A stretch of DNA of 64,000 nucleotides from Amanita rubescens. Taxonomy: Eukaryota; Basidiomycota; Agaricomycetes; Agaricales; Amanitaceae. Positions 32,816 to 44,753 of this stretch are shown one piece after another; position 1 is the first letter of the stretch; every line of letters starts with the position of its first letter. The stretch is taken from NCBI GenBank assembly GCA_015039365.1, contig WION01000034.1, positions 124,001-188,000 on the forward strand, in the 5' to 3' direction. Made by a program: the position numbers and the translations under genes. The notes under the pieces are model-generated. The model did not search any database and was not told the DNA's origin. It worked only from the letters and a program-made list of their open reading frames with translations.

Positions 32816-35800
32816 TCAGTACGTGTACCAGTTGGCTAGCCTGTGGGTACAAGTAAGCTCGGAGGCGAAAAGTTTGAAGGGACGGAAAAAAACGCGCTCT
32901 GATGTCATTGTCGGAACACTCGTCCATATCTGCATGTTATCTTGATTAAACGCCGGCTGCTGCTGCTGCTGCTGTGGCTGTGATGCTGGCTGTAGCTGCT
33001 GGGGTTGATGCTGCCTGGGGTCCAACAACGGATCTATAAAACCAGGTGGTAGTTGCGCTCGTTCTTCCCTCTGCATCTGTGCTAGTGGTGGTGCTCGTTG
33101 AGATTGAAGCTGTTGAGGTTCCGGATGAGTTGGTACAAATGGTTGCAGCGTAGGCATTGCAGGTAGCTGTCGCTGAGGTTGGGGTTGGGGTCGAGAGAGG
33201 AGAGCCTGGGACCCGATGCGGGATCCGGTTTGATCCTGTCGCAGCTGAGACGCCTTCGAGTGCCCGCGGTCAAACTGGGAAGCTCCACCAGTCCATCCAG
33301 CACTAGCCCAGTCCGAGTACTCGAAACTCGAAACCGATGAAGCCGAATTGGCATCCCAACGTTGAGCCTGGCTTGCGGCCCGGCATTGCGCTGCGGACAA
33401 CCTATTATGTGTGACTTGCATGCCGATACTGCTAAATGCGGTTTCCGTGTTCAGTGGGACATTGAAATCCATCGTCTGCGTCTGTGTCAGTGCTAGCGTT
33501 GGTGTTTGCGTCGTTGATGGCGTCGGTGGATTGCTGTAAGTGAAGAACGATGCCGGATTGCTTGAATCGGCGGTGGACGACAACCAAGAACTCCCTTGAC
33601 TTGACATGTGATGATTATGCTGTGCAATTTCAAGAGTAGACGAGCTCAAGCTTTGGTTCAAATAGCTGACGGATGTCGGTGATTGGTGGTCGATATAGCC
33701 TGATGAGTCGTATAGCGGTGGGCGGAATTGGTGCAAAGGCACGCGCTGCTGAAAATGTGATGCAGTGACTTGCGCCGAAACAGATTGGGCTTCAATGTGC
33801 GAAAAAACACGGGAAACTCGCTGAGAACCTGCTATGACTCGCGGTTTCCCTAGAGCCTCTGCCAGTGTGCCTTGAGTCCCAGTATCCAAGACTTCGTCTT
33901 GCCGCTCCCGCTTGTGTGATATTGGAGGGCTCAAGTTCCGAAGCGAGAGATCATCAATAGATGATAGTCCAATCAGCACGTCCCTATACACATGATTCAA
34001 CTCAACGGAAGAGAGCAAAGCAAAGGTTGTCTTACCTTAGTCGACCTGCCGAATCCCACCTAGAGTACGTGATGACAAGTGATAAGTTTAGGGAAAGCGA
34101 GAGATACTTAATACTTACCGCTTTTCAATCGCACCCAAGACGTCTATGCACTTTCTTATGTCCGTCATCTCTTTTTGATAATCAGTCGATAGACCACATC
34201 GCTTTGCGCCCCAGAAACTTAGTAGCAAGGTGACGCCGGACGTAAAAGTCCCCAACTAACATGCATGGTTTGAGTCAACCTTGGGGATGGAACTCGAAGC
34301 GACGAACCTGAACGTAGAATATAACACCAATCTGTCGTCTGCGCATCGCATCCACCACATTACTACAAGACCTCGCCGCTTTTGTACAGATCGTAAGGGA
34401 CGGAAAGGACAGGAAAGAGGAGTTCCGAGGAGATGGGATGAAAGGTAGATGTATTTGTATTTGCACATAATAATAATTTGTGTATAGTAACACCGATTGG
34501 CTAAAGTGAAGTGGGTTCTCTCGATCAGGATCCCAGCGCACTAGCACGAAATTTGAGCAATCTTATTACTTCTAACATGGATAGACTCACAATAGTCGGG
34601 AACAGAGTCTACCCATTTGTTGAGTCCCGAATCAAATTCGGTGATAACGTGCTGTTTCCAGTTATCCCCTACGCATCCGATCCTGGAGTACTGAAAACGT
34701 ATAAACAAATTTGTCGTCTTGGTGATATAGGATAGACATACAATTGTCCTCAAAGTGAGAGCTTGTATCTGGTATAGTTTCAGGAGCAGATTGAATGCGG
34801 TGACGAGGGAGGGCTTTCCCAGCGGTTGCTTGGGGGACTGTTTGGGGTCCTCTTCTAGCCAAAATTCATCATCGACTTCAAGTGGATAATCGAGATCAAA
34901 ACTTGGACTGCAATATTGGCGTGACGCACTCCGGTGCCCAAGGTGAAATAACTTACTCTTCGGCTCGGTATGCACAAGGTCTACCCAGCGCACTACTCAT
35001 AAGTATATCCATAGCGACAAGTACCCTGAAAGTTTGATGGTAAGAAAAGCACAACGCTTTTTAGGCCTACTCACCAAAACGCTCTTATTTTAAGCTCGTC
35101 GTCCAAAGTCCAAGTCTCCATATCCTTTCTCCGTTTCAAGTGAGCTCCCGCTTCTTGTGCAAGACGAATGGCCGTTCCAAGCATAGTCCAGCACGCTTGG
35201 GCTGAGGATGTGGTTTGAAGATAATAGATTGTAAGCTTATAATAATGCGCGTTTCAGCCAGACCAACGTTTACAGAAGACATCGAAACTTACACAGTGTA
35301 ATTGTAGATTATGTATAATCGGCGGTCCTGGAATGTTCTGCCAGGCCAGCTGGACTTGTTGAAACCATTGCCGCCCCCTACCTTGAGTATTAGGTTCGCC
35401 ATGATTTGGGACGTGACTATCATCTATATATTGCGAACCGATGGCGCATACGAGCAGCAACAAGGCCCCAAACCAGTAGTCTTTGTGATGTAAACCTTCG
35501 TCGACAGCACACTGAAAAGTCGGTCGATGTAACAGAGGAAAGAATAGGTTGACTTGTTCAAAGTATAGATCAATGAACAACGGTAAAAATTCATCAGGGG
35601 GAAATTGAAACTTGATCGCCTCAATCTTCGTGTCATGCTTTTCCCACTGATCGGAATCAGCCGCAAGCCTAACCTTACGTAGAAGAGGTCTTACCTCTTT
35701 GAAACCCCAATACTCTTGACGCTTGTTACAGGTTACTGGCTCGGGAATGCCATCGTTCCCTTTCCTTGTATATTCTTCTCTGAGTTCGATAGCAGTTTGT

Positions 35801-36673
35801 ACTAGTTTAAGGTAGCTGCTCTTGCCGTAGTAACGGTCCCTAGTGCTAGATTCACCAAAGTCGTCATAATCAATGGACACACGGTCAAAGGCAAGAGCGA
35901 GTCTGGCATATTCAATATCGTCTTCTTGCTCCTCCTTCAAGGCGCGACCATCTTCCAGCCGTTGGGTAGGTAGACTAATGCCTTTGGTTGGAGGGACCAA
36001 TGCATTAACGGAAATTAATCCGCCGTCCGCAGACGTTCGATTTATTTCCACCTCAGAGGAGTCTAAAGACCCGTTCAACTCCTTCAGTAAATCATTATCC
36101 GGCGGCAACTGAAAAAATGTTCATGAAACGTAAGGTATGTGAAGAGGACAGACCCTCACCTTTCGTAATAGTTGTTCAAGTTTCTCAACCCTATTCTCCA
36201 AGTAATCGACATACCTGGAGTTTGCAAAGTTGATAGACCGGAGGGATATAAGCAAATATAACAAACTTTTCGAGAGGACCTTTTCTCTATTCATAGTTTA
36301 GTTCTCCCTGTGTGGAGTCGGAACAAATCAGCGCGTACCTTCATAGCCTCAATATAGGTACAAGACGACTTGTGAGAGACACAGTTTGAACAGCGACTAT
36401 CGGACATCTGATTGCCATCACCTAATACCTCACGTCAATACTGTGAGCTCATGCGGAGGAACGACCAACCGACTTACATCGGACTTCACGTGGGATGTTA
36501 TGTTAAGATGATTAGCCACAGTTGATAGCAGAATCGCTAAGTATCGTACCTTTTTTCCTCTTACACAAGTCACAAGCACGTTGTAAACGCCTTTTCTTGA
36601 ACCATTGAGCATGGTCGCCGGAACCAGACTCCGCGTCAGCATTGTTCTGAGGACCCTCCGAGCTTGAAGTCAT
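32816..36673 (-). CDS. Zn2Cys6 transcription factor, copy 2
   Basis: Paralogue of copy 1 with the same 16-exon plan, 1018 residues. Exons: 36673-36550, 36483-36478 (6 nt), 36421-36339, 36286-36267 (20 nt), 36214-36160, 36108-35695, 35646-35293, 35235-35075, 35025-34957, 34907-34742, 34690-34591, 34540-34308, 34255-34119, 34059-34036, 33983-32898, 32840-32816. The zinc cluster again needs the 6-nt exon for Cys44. Introns after exons 6 and 15 are multiples of three without stops, so read-through forms are possible. The last intron would need a GC donor (GCGCGT, where copy 1 has GTGCGT); read-through reaches the same stop codon. It retains VGDNWKQHV, missing in copy 1, and has a longer Gln-rich tail. 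Intact; targets unknown. Confidence 0.87.
36478..36483 (-). other. 6-nt microexon of regulator copy 2
   Basis: Same TCCGAT core and splice-site flanks as in copy 1. Conservation while the surrounding introns have drifted supports real use. Confidence 0.75.
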
Positions 36674-38084
36674 GAAGATCACGGGGGCGGCGGAGCACTC
36701 CAGACACGAGAATAAAAGCGAGGATGATCAAGCAAGGGACGCCCTGGCCCCCGTTTCATGTTTCTTCCCTTTCTAGACAGTGGATATTTGAATTCTGTTG
36801 CGTGTTGATCGTGAGAGAATTAGTCCGTAGTCGCCGTCAACCATAAGCCAAGGTACAGAATGTAGACGCCGCGAATACATTCGTGTTGTAAGCTCGTTCG
36901 ACTTGAATGTTGTAGGACACAATGTAAGCGTGATACATTATCCCACGTTGCCGCTGTTTGATGTTTAATAACCGGAGGTCAACCTGTCACGCGCGCGTTT
37001 CCCATCGTCCGACCTCGTCCACATGGCCTTATTATGCGCCAATATTACCAGCGGTAAAGGGGTTAGTACTCGTGTATGCATCAGCGATTAATATTTGGAA
37101 CGTTTCCTTCCTGTCCTGACTGACCGTATCACCGTGAGGTCCTTGATGGCCAGGGCTAGCCATGAAGATATACAAGAAAATTTTGTTGAACAAACACTGT
37201 GATATGTGGAAGGTAAATGCAATGCGGTGTGGGTCCCTTTATGACGGCTAGCCCCAAGTTCAATTCTTCCTGCCCTAATTGGGATGATTGGAGCCGTCAA
37301 TGTCGGCCATCGTGACTTGGCTGGTTGAATGAAGAGGACGACATGATCCTTCATGAAAATTTCCGTCAACCTTTTGGAAGACTAAATTCAAAAGTACCTA
37401 TACAAGTACTGCAGCACCTTTTCGTCGTTCGATTATCAATACTGACCATTGTGACCAGAGTCAACAACTGGGGATTCTACAGCGACGGAAATCATTGTAG
37501 TCGAATCGCCAGATCCAAAATGATGCATCCAGTGCTATATAAAGACGAAACGTTGATTTTAACACGTGAGATCAATCGACCAGCTGCTTGATTCGCGCGC
37601 CCCTGGATATCCATCTAAATTCAATCAACAAGCTCATACCCAAAATGAGAACTTGCGGAGATTTGGGCAAGTCCAAGATACGGGGCCATCATCCAACACA
37701 GCATGTTAAGTCGGAGGCGAGGAGGCCCAGCCTCCTGCGGCCCTCGTCATGCATTCATGTTCATTCCGAGACAATAAGCACTGATTAATAGGCCTAGCCC
37801 AGGCCAGCCGTTTGACATGATTTCACCGATCGAGTTTTCACGCATTTCATGTACATATCTAGTTCGCACAGGTTCGCAAATGGATTCCCAGACTGCAAGG
37901 GGGTGACGTCTTTCCAATAAGTGGAAGCCCTCCTGGTCGGTAAGCCGTCCATTTCTAGTATTCGACAAACTGCATCAATAGCCCGTCAGAGTGATACTCG
38001 TTTCATGACTTAATATCCGATTTGAGAATAAGCATGTTATTGGGCTTATCTTTGAGAACTCTGTAATTATAAATTGGCATCTGC
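36674..38084. other. Upstream region of regulator copy 2 and duplication tail
   Basis: No supported gene. A stretch around 37370-37760 has no counterpart in the left unit's tail, so it is either an insertion here or a loss there. Confidence 0.35.
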
Positions 38085-38906
38085 TCAGGCGTCGGAGGAG
38101 ATAACTGCAACCAATCTTTGTCGTCTTAGGGAATGGTTGATGATCATTGGTGTGCCGTCGTGAATTTGGACGTGATCGGTCGATTGAACTAAAGTTCCGC
38201 GGTAAGCATGGTATACGTTTATTAGCATGACGGCATTAACGGGAGGCGCATAATTTGTCACTGTCAGTTTCTCTCTCATTTCAGGAAGTAAGACCACGCG
38301 CTCAACGTCCTCCCTGCAATTAACAGGAAGGGCCACTTGATCACTGTTGAACCCCCACAAAGTCATCAAACAACCTTCCTGCAACTCGTTCTGCGATGGT
38401 AGCATGCATTGCAATAAATTTGGGGTTAGTATCCGTGAAAAATGAGGACGAATATATCCCAGCACATCATATATCCGCTCGACACCTTCCCACGCAGATT
38501 CTCTCTTCGCTCGGTGGTGGATACGATCCTGTTAACAGCTGAGGTTGCGATACCTGATTGAGTTTCGAACTATCGGTCAAAATTACCGCGACACCGTCCT
38601 GACTATCGAATCACGAGAATCAGGCATGGTCCCGTTGACTCAGACGGTTTTGTACTTACAAACGAAAAGAAAGCGTTCTAGCAAGGCCGCGAAGAGATTG
38701 GAGCGAGTCTTGATCCTTGTCGGCGCGCTCGCCAGCGCGCAACTCCTGTTTGCTTGTTTAATTACCAACCGGTCTGCACAGGTCGCGTTCATAAACTCAG
38801 GGAATACACCAGATAGATTTATCTGCCATTTGGTAATGCATATAGACATGTCATACATATCAATAAGAAGGTGCAAGACAAAAGGTCCGGATCGAGGTCT
38901 GAACAT
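38085..38906 (-). CDS. Short HNH-family paralogue, possibly degenerate
   Basis: Three exons, 38906-38660, 38538-38486 and 38390-38085, give 201 residues. The exon-1 end (FLFVC, splice after the first base of Cys) and exon-2 end (TTERRENLRGK) match the intron positions of the HNH-family gene at 42-43.6 kb (FLFVC; SRRDNLRLE). The third exon has EGCLMTLWG where the larger gene has GYQCIVTGW, and APPVNAVMLINVYHAYRG where it has DDPSNAFLVAPHLHRGW. No His-Ile motif of a working HNH core is visible, and the C-terminal part is shorter. Frames are intact on this splice model, so it may be a live but non-catalytic paralogue or an early pseudogene. Confidence 0.45.
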
Positions 38907-38996
38907 ATTCGTCAGAACTTCTTGAAGAACTGTTTACTCGTCGAGTTAAGATAAGACGAAGGAAAAAGAGTTCAAAACACATACATGGGCGAACTT

Positions 38997-40075
38997 TTAA
39001 AGCCCTTCTCGGATCGAGCAAGGTGCGGCCGGATTGACACGTTCAAGGGTGGAGTCACCAATAAATGTGGGCAGTTCTGGTTCTGGGTTGGCCCTATTTT
39101 GCGCTACCCGTATCAATATAAGATTAAAAGCAATTCCCGCAGTGCGAGAACTCTGTGTGCATGGGTGAGATACAGTCCTGGCGGCATTCAATTCTTTGAT
39201 GACATACAATAGCGCTCGCTATGGAAAACCCATTGTTGTGTCCACCGGCGGGAAACACCGTGCAAAAAGTGGCGATACTCGTGAGGGTGTATAACAAACC
39301 CGATTCAGCGATAACCCGAATCACAAAACGGGAAAAGCGTCGAGACAAACTATTTCTCCGGATTCGAAATATAATAGCAGCTGTGATTTCACTTTGAATT
39401 AACATCATAGAACCTGGCAGCACAATCTATTCACTTACATGTTGCATATATGTTTATGGTAATGGTAGCGGTAAAATAGGACGCCAGCATTGGAAAACGT
39501 CCCTCGGAAAGGCTGAAGGGTTTATTTCCTGTGAGTTCATAGATGGCGTCCCAACACGTCATTACGAGAACACTTGATATGTTGAATAGCAATAAGAGGA
39601 GGGGAAGGACGGTTATTCGCCATGATCTATTGTAAACTGTCCAACAACGGAAGACCTGGTACAATGTCATGAATAGTGATTAGCCTTAGCTTGCTTGTTC
39701 ACAAACCAGGACGCCATCAGTTGTAATGGATGTTAACATTTCCAAAGCCCACTGGAGAGTTCAGCCCATCGATAATCCAATTCTTCGATTACGTACATTG
39801 ATGATCTCGATATATACAACAGTTTTAGTAGTAGGAGAGGCACCTTGAGAAACGAGCAACGTAGTTTGCAGAGAGAGGCTGAGGTCTGTCACCGAGGAAG
39901 CAAAGATGATAACGGTAATGATGAAGAAGGGCCAATGAATGCCCTTGCGCAGGGTCTCGCCATCGTCCGAAAAGATGAGCCATCGCAGGCACAGGAGAAA
40001 CGAGGTTAAATATACACCCGTTAGGAGTGCCTCCAAGGTCATCGCAATGATATATACTTTGATAGTGGATAACAT
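38997..40075 (-). CDS. Seven-transmembrane protein E
   Basis: Five exons: 40075-39797, 39751-39707, 39655-39439, 39380-39208 and 39152-38997, 289 residues. It lies 17 kb from the other four copies, beyond the dehydrogenase-regulator duplication, yet keeps the same gene structure including the 45-nt exon 2. Motifs are CLRWLIFSDDGE after TM1, FRCWTVYNRSWR, ESGLLYTLTSIATFC and NLILIRVAQNRANPEPELP. Exon 3 is the longest of the five because of a larger loop before the fifth span. It sits between the two HNH-family genes. Function is unknown. Confidence 0.82.
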
Positions 40076-40659
40076 TTTGAGTACAATTTCAACGTCTAAC
40101 TTGACCCTCGATATTTATACTGTGACTGGTTGAATTGTCAGACCGAATGGGGCAAAAATATAATGGTCAAGGCAAGCGAGTTGCTGGTCAGTCAGTAATC
40201 AGTAATGGGGGCGCTGCGGGATAATAAGGAAGGTACCAATCACCTTGCAAGACCCAATCTACTAAACGTTAGCCATAGCCTCTCTATAGATAGCAGAGTG
40301 GTTACGAAAGGAACGGCCAGTAATTTTCACGCGAACAACTGTATTGGCACAGTATCAACATCACATTCTCATCGCCATTCTGCGTGTTCCTATCTTTCCT
40401 TTCTATATGAAGAACGTATAAATATCATCAACAAAATGCTATTCCTTTAGGTACTTACGTTGTCATGTTGGTGCTACTGATGTCATAGATTCACGGAGGT
40501 TCATCGTATTTGACGGTGAACGAAAGATGCGGTGTAGCTACCATTGCTTCTGAATCTTGACGAACGAGGCTTCGACTGAGAATTACGCGGAGACAAATAA
40601 AACGACTGAAATTTTAACGAGCACGGTCAGAATTAAAGATACGCATCGGACAAGCTCAG

Positions 40660-41180
40660 CATACATGAGAGTGAATCACAATTCAAAGTTTTGCTTTTGA
40701 TTCACTAAACGAGACGCAAATGCCGATCACCCCGATCAACACGAAATGTCACTTCCCTGTGGAGGCGATTCCAAATTGGACCATGGTCACATCTTCAATC
40801 CCGGAACGGGTAGACAATAATATAGCCTTGGATCTGTCAACAATAACATGACTTGTGAGCCGAATGATGTAGGCTAGCCCTTACTTCGAAACGCTGATAC
40901 AGAATCCGACTTGACAGTTTTCACTTTCACTGGATGCATAAACAATTCTTCGTTCAAAGTTTCGTTGTTTATACCCAGGAAAACCAAAGGCACAACACCC
41001 CGGACCAGGTCCTTTCCTGTGAAGGTGATGAAGAATTGGATTGATTGCGCGTCAGAACGCACCTCCATTTGTGATTATGTTTGGATATGAATAGTAAACA
41101 ATACTATGCGAATCGCGCGCTGATATAGGCTAGTCTCTACTTGGAAATCCCGGTTGGAATCCGATTTGGATTCTTGTGGC
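40660..41180. repeat. Degenerate ~270-bp direct duplication
   Basis: Two blocks, about 40660-40915 and 40925-41165, share order and wording: TTCAAAGTTT, a CCTGTG(G/A)AGG segment, then GTAGGCTAGCCCTTACTT / ATAGGCTAGTCTCTACTT and GAATCCGA. The minus-strand reading includes FFITFTGKDLVRGVVPLVFLG, weakly similar to the patch at 13.83-13.93 kb. The parent gene is not recognised. Confidence 0.4.
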
Positions 41181-41824
41181 GCTCCTCCAATCCAGTAAAC
41201 TCTTTCTCTCCCTCCTGGAGGAAAACCTACAGCGGTTTTGGAGTTGAGCAAGAAGCACATCTTATATCGGATTCGGATACTAAACTTCGTATTTAGAGAA
41301 GAGATGCGCACCATTTGATTTTTGGACATTGAGGGGGAGAACACTTGGAACAGAAGTTCCATTTCGAAGTGCACAAGTGTTCATTCGGTGCGTCACCCTC
41401 AAGAACCACCCTGTAGAAGCTTTCACGAAGTGGTCAGTCGTACGCTGGTGGCACGCGAGGATCAATGTATCATACAACGCGTCCAAGTCTATGGATCGCC
41501 CCGGTCCAGCTTCCACGTGGCCGATCAGGTATGTTATGTCCACATATGCTGTCGTAAGAATCAGATTTAATCCAATTAAAAAACGGAGAAGACATAGAGG
41601 ATACTTACACATCCTTTGTGAGGATCAGCTAACGCTTCTCCTTGGCGACATGTGGTTGGCAGTACAACACCGCGATTTCACGAAAGCGGACATTGAACAC
41701 GTTGATCTTGTATGACTATTAGGCCTTTACGATACGTTGCGTTTGAAGTCGGGAGGGGTCGGTCCGTTGTGGCAGTGACATTGTTTGGCGCAGCGTGGCA
41801 ATCACGCCGAGAACTGGCTGCCCG

Positions 41825-42061
41825 TTAAGAGAACTTGGCTCGCATATATTGAGGAAACGAATACAGCACGTGTATAACCTGTTCCAGACACTCTCTCACT
41901 TTGACACCCTGAAGCATCCGCTCGAAATCCTCCCAACACCTGATGGCTCCGAACGTCCTAGTAAATAGTTCGCGTCGAGCCCGAAGTTCCCGAGCCAAAT
42001 CATTGCCCCATATATTCAGATAGTCGCCTCGAGGGGGTTGAGAAATACAGAAGTGAATCAA
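41825..42061 (-). pseudogene. Duplicated C-terminal exon of the HNH-family gene
   Basis: The frame encodes RCWEDFERMLQGVKVRECLEQVIHV. This repeats the end of the adjacent gene (RCWEDFENMVQDAKLRECVEQAIHV). It is preceded by an acceptor-like GATGACAG. The upstream exon ends CAC GTAACG, which could serve as a donor. It may be an alternative or extra last exon, or a fragment left by unequal exchange. Confidence 0.45.
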
Positions 42062-42137
42062 CTGTCATCATCATTTAGTTCATCCCAGTGGAGTGTGAAA
42101 GGGGAACCTACTTAAACCATATATTGAGCAAAAGCAG

Positions 42138-43573
42138 TCACGTTACGTGTATAGCTTGTTCCACACACTCTCTCAATTTCGCATCCTGAACCATGTTCTC
42201 GAAATCCTCCCAGCACCTGACAGGAGAAGATCTTCCACCGTCGCCGAACTTCTTAAATAGTTCGTCGAAGAACCTCCCAGCACCACTCGTATGCAAGATC
42301 TCTGCAATAGCAGCATGTATCGCAATAAATTTGGCGCTAGGGAGGTCGATACCGGGTGCCTTGCTAGATTCCTCGAATTCTCTAAATTCCCTGCTGTGAT
42401 CTTGGAATTGAATGGTCCGGTTAATGTTATCTAAAGATAAACTGGAAGCATCATCGAGTGACTTTATAACATATTTGTCTGGGGTCTACCAGACTTCAGC
42501 GCCAGAAATGATAATTTTTATTCGCAGTACCTCTGTAGACTTCAAATACCACCTGAATTTTTCCCAACCACGATGTAGGTGCGGAGCCACCAAAAACGCG
42601 TTTGAAGGGTCATCAATCATTTCCTTTAGATTGCTTATGACTTCTTCCGACAGATGAGCATAATTACGGAGTATATCAAAAGTTGCAGGTGCAGATATAT
42701 ACTGTGGAATTGGGTGAGATCAGTACGAAAAAGAAATGCTCTCATATAAGACGCACGGATGAATAATCACGATCAGACCGAAATACGGCAACCGCTCTGC
42801 GTAGAATATAGCATGTGTCCAACTCGTAACGCGTAATGCCAAGATTTCGCTGCGTGTAACGTGGATGCTCAGCCTCTATCCATCCTGTCACAATGCATTG
42901 GTACCCGCCTCGTTTCAGTATCTGCAAGAGGTATCAGAGGATTATGAATATGCGATTAAATAAAAGAATTGACCTCGAGTCTGAGATTGTCTCTTCGGCT
43001 AGCAGCCGACGTCTTGTCCAGATACGTGGACGTACCGTCAATAGTAGGTGTTGCTACATCCGATGGAGTATCATTCGGTTGTCTAGAATGGCCACCGCAC
43101 CTGACTATTTTACGGCAGTGATTAGAGCTGATCGTGACGAAGATTGATTACTCACAAACAAAAAGGAAGTGAGTTATCCATGTCAGAGCGAGGCCACGAA
43201 GCTCCCGGAGTGTCTCTGGGCTATCCCATCGTTTCTCATGAACACATGCGCAAATTGCTGTAGCGGCGTATCGTTTGCCGTTTTCCCCGCCACAGTTTTC
43301 AGCTTGCGCAAGCATCGCCTCAAGTACCTTGTCTGCCTGAATCTTGACGCTCTCATATTCGATCACATTATCAAGGTTTGAGGCACCCAGCGCTCTTATG
43401 AGACGTTCAGCTTGCGAAACAAGCTGGGGTATTGGGAGATTCTTGTCATCGACCTCCGCGTAACGTCGTTTGAAGTCATCTGCTAAGATGGTGATGGCCG
43501 ACGCGCTGGATGTTGTAAATGGCGATGATGACGAGGTTAACACGCTGGTGGGCGGCCCTAGTAATTGTAGCAT
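42138..43573 (-). CDS. HNH-family protein (fungal HNH_2-like), altered active site
   Basis: Five exons: 43573-43156, 43104-42974, 42921-42757, 42701-42531 and 42485-42138, 410 residues. The N-terminal 180 residues form a helical region typical of fungal HNH-domain proteins of unknown role. The HNH part begins ILKRGGYQCIVTG (184-196). It continues to LDTCYILRRAV, where family members normally have CHIL or AHI, so the first histidine of the metal-finger is Tyr221 here. The second half, DDPSNAFLVAPHLHRGWEKF (about 271-290), keeps the Asn and His positions. The C-terminus (LPSAKFIAIHAAIAEILH) also fits the family. Nuclease activity is doubtful without the first His. Frames are intact. The intron after exon 4 uses the acceptor CTGGTAG; using the next AG would introduce a stop. 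Confidence 0.72.
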
Positions 43574-43737
43574 ATGATTGAAATGTCACGGCGGTTGTGA
43601 CACACTGGTGTTTATTCAAAGGCCACGTTATAAAGTTGTCGTTCTTCATGCGCGTCCTTTCAACAATCTGTTCAAAGTCAGATTGCATAGATATCTCGGG
43701 AATGCATCATAGACCACACTGTGGGACATCCCCAACC

Positions 43738-44031
43738 TCAACCTGGTCCGGGACTCTGCCTTTTTCCCCCAAATGCCCGCGGCTTTCTGTACCACACCCC
43801 TCCCAAAGTTTTCCCGGTCGTTGGTGGACTCCACTTCCGCTGCACAAGTAATCTGGACAAATACAATTGCTTCATGTCGTCAGGCAAGTGCTGGGTCATT
43901 GGATAAGGGTTGATGTAAGTATTTCCGTAGATTCTGTTCCCAAACAAACCTAATGGTGCAGTGAAGTTATCGAACCCCGTTCTCACGGACTCTCGGATAC
44001 TCGGCCGGGAAGCGGCTAGGAGCGAGGCCAT
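43738..44031 (-). CDS. Small ORF, unknown (97 aa)
   Basis: ATG at 44031; starts MASLLAASRPS and contains LGLFGNRIYGNTYINPYP and HLPDDMKQLYLSRLL. I do not recognise it. Decayed pieces of its 5' part occur upstream of P450 genes 2 and 3 (about 56840-56970 and 61010-61100), so it belongs to the block repeated with the P450s. The reading frame is intact only here. It may be the first exon of a longer gene or a complete small protein. Confidence 0.4.
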   Translation of the reverse strand: MASLLAASRPSIRESVRTGFDNFTAPLGLFGNRIYGNTYINPYPMTQHLPDDMKQLYLSRLLVQRKWSPPTTGKTLGGVWYRKPRAFGGKRQSPGPG

Positions 44032-44039
44032 CGTCCTCC

Positions 44040-44753
44040 ATCGTCTGATGAATTATCGATCATGCATCAATGGATCATATCGGGGAGACCACCCGATATA
44101 TCCAATGGGAGCGTGCTAATGAACTGTCTTGTGGGTTGTTCAATTTGCAATAGAGATGAATGATGAGCGTTAGACGTCAGGTATGCATAACATCGTTGGA
44201 TATCATGATTATCTCAAGATTCTCAACTAAGCACAGGCGCAGACGGAGTTGGTCTCGATGAATAATGGCGCGGACTGCCCAAACCACAACGCGCGCATGA
44301 CGATATGTAAAAGTCCGAAATCAATCCCATCTGGTTACCATGTGCCTGAGGGTTAAATGCCACAACATCCTGTTTGTGATTAACGATTATGCACCCGAGC
44401 TTTACGATTGATTTCTATACAAAGCAAAATCAATTCCTGAAGTGGTTAGCGACATGTCCTTGTTCTTGTGAGCGACAAACGATTACGCGCGCCAACACAT
44501 GATGTTGTGTTGCGGGATAATCCAAAATCACGCATCATCTTTACACTTCCAGCACCCCTAAACTCGAGCATATTGTAATTTTCCTCTTGGAGTACGGTCG
44601 CACGAAATTTCGCCTCTGCTTATGCTCCGCCGAACCGGCTCGTCGATTGGCTGGCTATGCATTTAAGTTATCGCCTTTATTCATCCGCTCTGTTTCCCTA
44701 TTTCATTTCAATCTCAAGCCTTCCAAGAAATCCGTGCTCAGAGCCGTCCCACG
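44040..44753. other. P450-1 upstream region
   Basis: No gene seen. It is similar in patches to 57.0-57.53 kb and 61.1-61.86 kb (for example ATGAATTATCGATCATG, GCGCAGACGGAGTT, AACGATTACGCGC). ATTTAAG about 95 bp before the ATG at 44754 may act as a TATA-like element; P450-2 has the same motif. Confidence 0.4.

Larger units (their letters stand above)
31310..38110. repeat. Tandem segmental duplication, right unit
   Basis: Second copy of the dehydrogenase-regulator block. The junction is visible twice: CTGCTCAGACGTCGGAGAAGATA at about 31300 corresponds to CTGCTCAGGCGTCGGAGGAGATAA at about 38083, after which similarity ends. The unit keeps an intact regulator but only a relic of the dehydrogenase. 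Confidence 0.8.

Noticed and set aside
41329..41715. 128-residue plus-strand ORF
   Set aside because: No recognisable domain. Possible splice sites exist on both strands without a coherent gene model, so it is not reported as a gene.
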